A stretch of DNA of 15,251 bases from Hyphomicrobiales bacterium (GTDB lineage Bacteria; Pseudomonadota; Alphaproteobacteria; Rhizobiales; Xanthobacteraceae). The position numbers and the translations under genes are program-made. The notes beneath the pieces were generated by a model. That model searched no databases and was not told the DNA's origin. It saw nothing but the letters and a program-made list of their open reading frames with translations. This document shows, piece after piece, positions 14,515 to 15,251 of this stretch. The stretch spans positions 1 to 15,251 of the forward strand of contig JAFKKQ010000252.1 in assembly GCA_017304505.1 (NCBI GenBank). The letters run 5' to 3'. Within the stretch, counting starts at the first letter, position 1. The number at the start of each line of letters is the position of its first letter.

Positions 14515-14520
14515 CGCTAT

Positions 14521-14563
14521 CGGGCGTAGCCAACTTCGGTCGGCTACGCCCGTAAGCATTTTG
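14521..14563 (+). terminator. Intrinsic terminator after the DUF3309 gene
   Basis: An 11-bp perfect stem (CGGGCGTAGCC at 14521-14531, GGCTACGCCCG at 14542-14552) has an A-C mismatch and two more pairs above it, capped by a UUCG tetraloop, which makes it very stable. TAAGCATTTTG follows. It lies about 120 nt past the DUF3309 stop and about 80 nt before the next EcfG promoter, insulating the two units. Otherwise, the gene-free stretch 14402-14713 holds only the C-rich hairpin and that promoter. Confidence 0.7.
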
Positions 14564-14638
14564 AACGACATCTCATGCGGCGATCGCGGAGATGTGGCCG
14601 TGATGGATTCCGCGCCGCAGCACACGCGCCGCCACAGG

Positions 14639-14663
14639 GGAACTTGTTCCCCAGACAAGCGTT
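14639..14663 (+). promoter_or_regulatory. EcfG-type promoter for the DUF883 operon (exact consensus)
   Basis: GGAAC at 14639-14643, a 16-nt spacer and CGTT at 14660-14663 exactly match the EcfG consensus. Expected start is near 14670, leaving a leader of about 43 nt before the ATG at 14714. The in-frame ATG at 14561 lies upstream of this promoter and is therefore not used from it. Confidence 0.8.
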
Positions 14664-14713
14664 GGAGCGGCGAGTTCGCGGCATCGAACAGCCGCAGGGA
14701 GCAGAGGAATATC

Positions 14714-15061
14714 ATGGCCCGTAGAAACGGTAACACCGTCACTGGCGATATCGCCGAGATCGAGCACGAGATCGGTCAATTGATGCGCGACATCGAGACG
14801 CGCGTCAGCCGGCTCAACGCCATGACCCGCCGTGGCGCAGCACAAGCCGCAAACGGCGCAAGCGAATTCGTTTCCGACACGATCTCGGATGCCGCGGACA
14901 AGGTTCGCAACGGCGCAGGCGCCATGTCCGACGAGGCCGCCCGCATGAGCGGCGACGCCATCCGCAGGATCGAGGAGGAAGTCGGCCAACGCCCGCTGCT
15001 GACACTGGCGATCGCAGCGGGGATCGGCTTCCTCGCAGGGATGGCTGGCCGTCGCCACTGA
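14714..15061 (+). CDS. DUF883 (ElaB/YqjD-type) membrane-anchored protein
   Basis: The protein has 115 residues. A basic N-terminus precedes a long amphipathic, heptad-like helix (about 12-90; IAEIEHEIGQLMRDIETRVSRL, split by Ala/Gly-rich parts). A single C-terminal membrane helix (LLTLAIAAGIGFLAGMAG, about 95-112) with small-residue spacing ends in RRH. This is the layout of ElaB/YqjD/DUF883 proteins, stress- and stationary-phase inner-membrane proteins that in E. coli bind ribosomes through the N-terminal part. GAGG lies 7 nt before the ATG. The next frame starts 12 nt after the stop, as in yqjD-yqjE. Stress control is suggested by the exact EcfG promoter at 14639-14663. Confidence 0.85.
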   Translation: MARRNGNTVTGDIAEIEHEIGQLMRDIETRVSRLNAMTRRGAAQAANGASEFVSDTISDAADKVRNGAGAMSDEAARMSGDAIRRIEEEVGQRPLLTLAIAAGIGFLAGMAGRRH

Positions 15062-15073
15062 AGGGAACGGCCA

Positions 15074-15251
15074 ATGGCTTTGCAAGATACTGTTACGCAC
15101 GCCGTCCGCGGCTTTGCCGACCGGCTTCGCCGAGACGCCATTGCCTATGCGGTCTGCGCGATATGTGCGCTCGCCGCGCTGATCCTTGCCACGTGCGCGG
15201 CCGTCACCGCGCTGATCCCCGCAGTCGGCATCATCTACGCACAGTTGATCG
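15074..15251 (+). CDS. Putative inner-membrane protein in the YqjE position, 5' part only
   Basis: This frame opens 12 nt after the DUF883 stop and runs off the window; 59 residues are visible. AAGGGAA lies a few bases upstream of the ATG. A short polar N-terminus (MALQDTVTHAVRGFADRLRRD) precedes a long hydrophobic stretch rich in Ala/Ile/Leu/Cys (about 22-57), consistent with one or two membrane helices. The position after a DUF883 gene is that of YqjE-like (phage-holin-superfamily, DUF1469) proteins. The visible part is too short to confirm this family. Confidence 0.6.
   Translation, partial: MALQDTVTHAVRGFADRLRRDAIAYAVCAICALAALILATCAAVTALIPAVGIIYAQLI

Noticed and set aside
1..15251. Insertion sequences, CRISPR arrays, tRNA or rRNA genes, integration sites
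   Set aside because: No transposase frame, spaced direct repeats, tRNA-like fold or rRNA segment was recognised on either strand.

Overview
The window is GC-rich and densely coded, with strong G/C bias at third codon positions. Gene content and promoter signals point to an alphaproteobacterium, most likely of the Bradyrhizobium/Rhodopseudomonas (Nitrobacteraceae) type. The support is an otsB-GH15-otsA trehalose operon, small DUF2188, DUF3309 and DUF883 proteins, and several promoters of the EcfG (alphaproteobacterial general stress sigma factor) form GGAAC-N16-cGTT. No mobile element, CRISPR array, tRNA or rRNA was seen, and the gene order looks chromosomal.

Layout. (1) 1-3391, + strand: the 3' end of a TonB-dependent outer-membrane receptor, then a PiuC/YbiX-type Fe(II)/2-oxoglutarate dioxygenase (a known siderophore-receptor partner), then a PhzS-like FAD monooxygenase. 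A bidirectional hairpin terminator closes this block. (2) 3475-5825, - strand: a two-gene operon of a Tat-exported thiamine-diphosphate enzyme and a small Sec-exported cytochrome c. This looks like an unusual periplasmic oxidation module. (3) 6057-9005, + strand: a zinc-dependent glucose 1-dehydrogenase and a trehalase/glucoamylase-type GH15 hydrolase, preceded by a near-consensus EcfG box. (4) 9025-12997, - strand: otsB, a second GH15 enzyme and otsA, overlapping and probably translationally coupled. It converges on block 3 with only 19 nt between the stop codons. Together blocks 3 and 4 could make trehalose, hydrolyse it to glucose and oxidise the glucose. (5) 13264-15251: a stress-type cluster with a DUF2188 protein, a 71-residue Cys-rich protein on the - strand, a DUF3309 membrane peptide, a DUF883 (ElaB/YqjD-type) protein and the start of a membrane protein in the YqjE position.

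The most striking signal is in block 5. Four sites match GGAAC-N17-GTT exactly, all on the + strand within 1.4 kb and all between genes. Three precede small stress-type genes. The fourth precedes no gene but is followed by a short stretch that folds into two hairpins and ends in a GC-rich stem plus a T6 run. This looks like an unannotated, roughly 85-nt EcfG-dependent small RNA whose loop is a C6-T-C6 (anti-Shine-Dalgarno-like) tract. A second hairpin with the same loop size and a C5-T-C4 tract lies in the 3' untranslated region of the DUF3309 gene. C-rich loops are the targeting element of GsrN, the general-stress sRNA known from Caulobacter, so this locus is the best candidate in the window for something undescribed.
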